Source of the DNA: Burkholderiales bacterium
GTDB lineage: Bacteria; Pseudomonadota; Gammaproteobacteria; Burkholderiales; SG8-39
Reading direction: 5' to 3'
DNA: 9,645 bases
Assembly: GCA_020846575.1 (NCBI GenBank)
Contig: JADLDQ010000341.1
Span: 1-9,645 of the forward strand
Numbering within the stretch: position 1 is the first letter of the stretch; each line of letters starts with the position of its first letter. The notes under the pieces are model-generated. The model worked only from the letters and a program-made list of their open reading frames with translations, was not told the DNA's origin and did not search any database. The translations under genes were made by a program, and so were the position numbers. Of the stretch, positions 6,481-9,645 are shown piece by piece.

Positions 6481-8274
6481 TCAGAACCGGTCTTCCCCGA
6501 GCGCCATCACGCTGCCCGCCCCCTCGACGATGGCCGCGCGCAGCGCCGGCGTCCTGCCCAGCAGGTGCTCGGCAAAGAAACGCGCGGTCGTGATTTTCGC
6601 GCGGCAGAACCCCGATTCCCCGTCCCCCGCCTCGAGCCGCCGCTGCGCGGCGAGCGCGGCGCGCGCCATCTGCCAGCCGCCACAGACGATGCCCGCGAGT
6701 TCCAGGAAGGGCACCGAGCCGGCGTGCGCCGCCTTCGCGTCGGCGGCGTAGATCCTGTCGATCCACTCCACGCACGCCGAAAACGCCTCGATGCCCTCGG
6801 CGAAGCGCGCGCGGATGGCGGCGAAGTCCTCCCCCGCCTGCTTCGCGAGTTCGGCCTCGGTCGCGCGCATCATCCCGGCCACCGCCCGCGCGGTCGCGCC
6901 GCCCTCGCGCGCGAGCTTGCGCCCGACCAGGTCGTTCGCCTGGATGGCGGTGGTGCCTTCGTAGATGGTGGTGATGCGGGCGTCCCGGTAGTACTGCGCC
7001 GCCCCGGTCTCCTCGATGAATCCGGTGCCGCCGTGCACCTGGATGCCCGCCGAGGCGACCTCAACCCCGCACTCGGTGCACCAGCCCTTGACCACCGGGA
7101 TCAGGAAGTCGACGAAGGCCTGCTGGCGCGCGCGCTCGGCCTCGTCCGGATGGCGGCGCGCGATGTCCATGGAGGCGGCGGTCACGCAGGCGAGCGCGCG
7201 CATCGCCTCGATGCGCGCTTTCATCCCCATCAGCAGGCGCCGCACATCGGGGTGGCGGATGATGGGCGCGGGGCCGGGCGCGCCCGAGAGGTCGCGGCTC
7301 TGCAGGCGCTCCTTCGCGTAGGCGAGCGCCTTCTGGTAGGCGCGCTCGGCGACGCCGAGGCCCTGCAGCCCCACGGCGAAGCGCGCCGCGTTCATCATGA
7401 TGAACATGATCGCAAGGCCCGCGTTCTCCTCGCCCACGAGGTAGCCGCTGGCGCCCTCCCGCTCGCCATAGACCATCACCGCGGTCGGACTCGCATGGAT
7501 GCCGAGCTTGTGCTCGATCGAGGCGCAGGCGAGGTCGTTGCGCGCGCCGCAAGAGCCGTCCGCATTCACCAGGAACTTGGGCACGATGAAGAACGACAGA
7601 CCGTGCACGCCCTCGGGTGCGCCCGGTGTGCGGGCGAGCACCATGTGCACGATGTTCTCCGCCAGGTCGTGCTCGCCGTAGGTGATGAAGATCTTCTGGC
7701 CGCGGACGCGGTAGCTGCCGTCGGCCTGGCGCTCGGCGCGCGTCTTGATGAGCGCGAGATCCGATCCCGCCTGCGGCTCGGTGAGGTTCATCGACCCGGT
7801 CCACGCGCCGCTCACCAGCTTGGGCAGGTAGGTGCGTTTCTGCGCTTCGCTTCCGGCGATCAGCAGCGCCTCGACCGCACCGGTGGACAGGAGCGGGCAC
7901 AGCGAGAACGAGAGGTTCGCCGACTGCCACATCTCCATCGCCGGGGTGGCGACCAGCTTGGGCAGGTCCTGCCCGCCGTACGCGGACGGGAACTGCAGCG
8001 AATTCCAGCCGCCTTCGACGAACTGCCGGTAGGCCTCGCGGAAGCCGCTGGGCGTGGTCACCTCACCCGCCCTCCAGATGGAGCCCTCCTTGTCGCCGCT
8101 GTGATTGAGCGGCGCGAGCACCTCGGAGGAGAAGCGGCCGCACTCCTCGAGAATCTGCCGCACTACCTCCGGTGTCGCCTCCTCGCAACCCGGCAGCTTC
8201 GCGACAGTGTCCAGGCCGGCCAGGTCCTGGAGCACGAACATCATGTCTTCAAGGGGGGCGGTGTAGTCGCTCAT
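6481..8274 (-). CDS. Acyl-CoA dehydrogenase, long form with extra C-terminal domain
   Basis: This 597-residue FAD enzyme catalyses alpha,beta-dehydrogenation of an acyl-CoA and gives its electrons to EtfAB. It belongs to the roughly 600-residue class that carries an extra C-terminal domain and includes FadE-like and DmdC (methylmercaptopropionyl-CoA dehydrogenase)-like enzymes. Visible marks are the N-terminal helical domain (about 1-155), the flavin-contacting MNLTEPQAGSDL (162-173), GQKIFITYGEHDL (192-204), IQVHGGTGFIEE (411-422), and RDARITTIYEGTT with the catalytic base Glu439. Residues after about 465 form the extra C-terminal domain. The ATG at 8274 is preceded by GGCAGGAG at a proper spacing. 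It lies downstream of etfB-etfA on the same strand, separated by 205 bases that hold a strong inverted repeat. Substrate chain length cannot be read from sequence; a DmdC-type role is possible but unsupported by neighbours. Confidence 0.93.
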   Translation of the reverse strand: MSDYTAPLEDMMFVLQDLAGLDTVAKLPGCEEATPEVVRQILEECGRFSSEVLAPLNHSGDKEGSIWRAGEVTTPSGFREAYRQFVEGGWNSLQFPSAYGGQDLPKLVATPAMEMWQSANLSFSLCPLLSTGAVEALLIAGSEAQKRTYLPKLVSGAWTGSMNLTEPQAGSDLALIKTRAERQADGSYRVRGQKIFITYGEHDLAENIVHMVLARTPGAPEGVHGLSFFIVPKFLVNADGSCGARNDLACASIEHKLGIHASPTAVMVYGEREGASGYLVGEENAGLAIMFIMMNAARFAVGLQGLGVAERAYQKALAYAKERLQSRDLSGAPGPAPIIRHPDVRRLLMGMKARIEAMRALACVTAASMDIARRHPDEAERARQQAFVDFLIPVVKGWCTECGVEVASAGIQVHGGTGFIEETGAAQYYRDARITTIYEGTTAIQANDLVGRKLAREGGATARAVAGMMRATEAELAKQAGEDFAAIRARFAEGIEAFSACVEWIDRIYAADAKAAHAGSVPFLELAGIVCGGWQMARAALAAQRRLEAGDGESGFCRAKITTARFFAEHLLGRTPALRAAIVEGAGSVMALGEDRF

Positions 8275-8378
8275 GTTCGCACTCCTGCCGCAGGACCGGG
8301 CAAAGACGGCTGATCATCCACCCGCAAGTCGGCACGAGAAATCCTGCATGGCCAGATGACCGCACGCGCCATCAGAGG

Positions 8379-8423
8379 TCCCCATTTCACGAGGTTCGCC
8401 CCGCGAACCTCGTGAAATGGGGA
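8379..8423. repeat. Perfect 21-bp inverted repeat (45-base hairpin) between etfA and the acyl-CoA dehydrogenase gene
   Basis: The left arm (8379-8399, starting TCCCCATTTCACGAGG) and right arm (8403-8423, ending GTGAAATGGGGA) are exact reverse complements around a CCC loop. In an RNA from either strand this would be a very stable uninterrupted stem. Transcription from etfA crosses it 57 bases after the etfA stop and about 105 bases before the dehydrogenase start. No T-run follows on either strand, so it is not a textbook intrinsic terminator. It could stabilise the etfBA message, attenuate the dehydrogenase gene, or be a small repetitive palindrome inserted there. The remaining parts of the gap (8275-8378 and 8424-8479) show no gene or clear promoter. 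Confidence 0.9.
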
Positions 8424-8479
8424 GCAGCCACAATGCCGTCACCGGCACCCCGCACGCCCGGGGCAGCTCCAGCACCGCC

Positions 8480-9436
8480 TTACCCCAGCGCCTTCACCAG
8501 CTCGGGCACCACCTTGAACAGGTCGCCCACGATGCCGTAGTCGGCCACCTGGAAGATCGGCGCCTCCTCGTCCTTGTTGATGGCCACGATCACGCGACTG
8601 TCTTTCATGCCCGCCAGGTGCTGGATGGCCCCGGAGATGCCCACCGCGACGTACAGCTCGGGCGCGACGATCTTGCCGGTCTGGCCGACCTGCCAGTCGT
8701 TGGGGACGTAGCCGGAATCCACCGCCGCGCGCGAGGCGCCCATCGCCGCGCCCAGGCGGTCGGCGAGGGGCTCGAGCAGCTTGAAGTTCTCCGCCGAGCC
8801 CATGCCGCGGCCGCCCGAGACGATGATGCGCGCGGCGGTGAGCTCCGGCCGCTCGGTCTTGGTGAGCGCGCGCCCGACGAAGCTCGACAGGCCCGGGTCC
8901 GGAGCCGCCGGCAGCGCTTCGACCGGGGCGCCGCCGCCGCTCGCGGGCGCGGCGTCGAACCCGGTCGCCCGCACCGTGATCACCTTCAGCGCGTCCTTTG
9001 AACGGACCGTCGCCATCGCGTTGCCCGCGTAGATCGGCCGAACGAAGGTATCGGCGTCCACCACTGCGGTGATGTCGGAGACCGGCGCGGCGTCGCAGAG
9101 CGCCGCCACTCGCGGCATCAGGTTCTTGCCGAAGCTGGTGGCGGTCGCGAGCACGTGGCTGTAACCCGGCGCCGAATCCCTGACCAGCGCCGCGACCAGC
9201 GCCGCGAGCGGCTCCGCGAGGTGCTCGGCGTAATGGGGCGCGTCGGCGTGCAGCACTCTGGCGATACCGGCGGTGGCCGCGGCGGCCTGCGCCGCCCCGG
9301 CGGCGTTGGCGCCCGCCACGAGCACATGGACGTCCGATCTGGCGGCCTTCGCGATCTCCAGGGCGGCGCTCACCGCGTTGAGGGTCGCGCCCTTGAGGGA
9401 CTGGTTGTCGTGCTCGGCGATGACGAGGATGCTCAT
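8480..9436 (-). CDS. etfA: Electron transfer flavoprotein alpha subunit
   Basis: This 318-residue protein is the alpha subunit of the heterodimeric flavoprotein that collects electrons from acyl-CoA dehydrogenases and delivers them to ETF-ubiquinone oxidoreductase. The N-terminal domain (MSILVIAEHDNQSLKGATLN...) is typical, with VLATATSFGKNLMPRVAA in the middle. The C-terminal FAD-binding domain is complete: VSGGRGMGS (206-214), SGYVPNDWQVGQTGK (241-255), ELYVAVGISGAIQHLAGM (260-277), and INKDEEAPIFQVADYGIVGD (286-305). The length is normal for non-bifurcating ETF. The ATG at 9436 follows the etfB stop by 7 bases, so the two genes are one operon; the ribosome binding site is weak, suggesting coupling to etfB. 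The matching electron acceptor, ETF-QO, is in this same window. Confidence 0.97.
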   Translation of the reverse strand: MSILVIAEHDNQSLKGATLNAVSAALEIAKAARSDVHVLVAGANAAGAAQAAAATAGIARVLHADAPHYAEHLAEPLAALVAALVRDSAPGYSHVLATATSFGKNLMPRVAALCDAAPVSDITAVVDADTFVRPIYAGNAMATVRSKDALKVITVRATGFDAAPASGGGAPVEALPAAPDPGLSSFVGRALTKTERPELTAARIIVSGGRGMGSAENFKLLEPLADRLGAAMGASRAAVDSGYVPNDWQVGQTGKIVAPELYVAVGISGAIQHLAGMKDSRVIVAINKDEEAPIFQVADYGIVGDLFKVVPELVKALG

Positions 9437-9443
9437 GTCGGAC

Positions 9444-9645
9444 TCACTGGATCACTTTGGCTTCGTTGCGCAGCTTCTCGACCAGCGCATGCGCGTCAGG
9501 CACCTTCACCCCCGCCTTGCGCCTGGGCGGCTCCTCGACCTTGAGCGTCGCGATGCGCGGCGTCACGTCCACGCCGAGCGCCTCGGGCTTGATCAGGTCC
9601 AGGGGCTTCTTCTTTGCCTTCATGATGTTGGGGAGCGTCACGTAG
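9444..9645 (-). CDS. etfB: Electron transfer flavoprotein beta subunit, C-terminal part (5' end outside window)
   Basis: The frame enters from the right edge and ends at the TGA at 9444-9446, giving the last 66 or so residues. It begins YVTLPNIMKAKKKPLDLIKPEALGV when read in short blocks and closes with KAGVKVPDAHALVEKLRNEAKVIQ. The TLPNIMKAKKKP stretch is the ETF-beta recognition loop, whose leucine docks into acyl-CoA dehydrogenase partners; it is intact here. The gene is followed after 7 bases by etfA, the usual etfBA order. The start and promoter lie beyond the window. Confidence 0.95.
   Translation of the reverse strand, partial: YVTLPNIMKAKKKPLDLIKPEALGVDVTPRIATLKVEEPPRRKAGVKVPDAHALVEKLRNEAKVIQ

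Noticed and set aside
6565..8313. Plus-strand open frame (582 codons) opposite the acyl-CoA dehydrogenase
   Set aside because: It has a shadow composition with no family likeness; the minus-strand dehydrogenase is clear.
8379..8423. Rho-independent terminator
   Set aside because: The stem is perfect but unusually long, and neither strand has a T-run after it, so I kept it as an unexplained inverted repeat.

Overview
The window is very G+C-rich, with codon third positions nearly all G or C. Its proteins read like Proteobacteria that respire with ubiquinone, most probably a betaproteobacterium; this taxonomic call is inferred from gene content and style, not from a marker gene. It is an ordinary chromosomal acyl-CoA metabolism region flanked by a short stretch of decaying genes. 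No phage, transposase, CRISPR array, tRNA or rRNA was seen.

Layout. Positions 1-763 (minus) hold an Asp/Glu/hydantoin racemase-family protein cut by the window edge; it lacks both canonical catalytic cysteines. Positions 788 to about 950 (minus) hold the frameshifted tail of a LysR-type regulator. Positions 1083-2455 (plus) hold a formimidoylglutamate deiminase (hutF) homologue broken by a 1-base frameshift, and two of its metal ligands are also substituted. Positions 2480-2618 are an 18-bp tandem repeat, next to a strong terminator (2616-2646) that serves the minus-strand gene to its right.

Positions 2669-4024 (minus) encode a one-chain 3-oxoacid CoA-transferase with both subunits fused. 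It diverges from a plus-strand pair: ETF-ubiquinone oxidoreductase (4305-5948) and a PaaI-like hotdog thioesterase (5956-6447). These converge on a minus-strand acyl-CoA dehydrogenase (6481-8274), which lies downstream of etfA (8480-9436) and etfB (9444 to past the window edge). A perfect 21-bp inverted repeat sits between etfA and the dehydrogenase.

The right two thirds form a coherent system. The dehydrogenase oxidises an acyl-CoA and passes electrons to EtfAB; ETF-ubiquinone oxidoreductase passes them on to ubiquinone. The thioesterase can release CoA from acyl-CoAs, and the CoA-transferase moves CoA between succinate and acetoacetate-type acids. The left third looks like a decaying accessory patch. 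I see no clear new multi-gene system. The most unusual items are the damaged hutF with lost metal ligands, the cysteine-less racemase homologue, the 18-bp tandem array and the long perfect hairpin.
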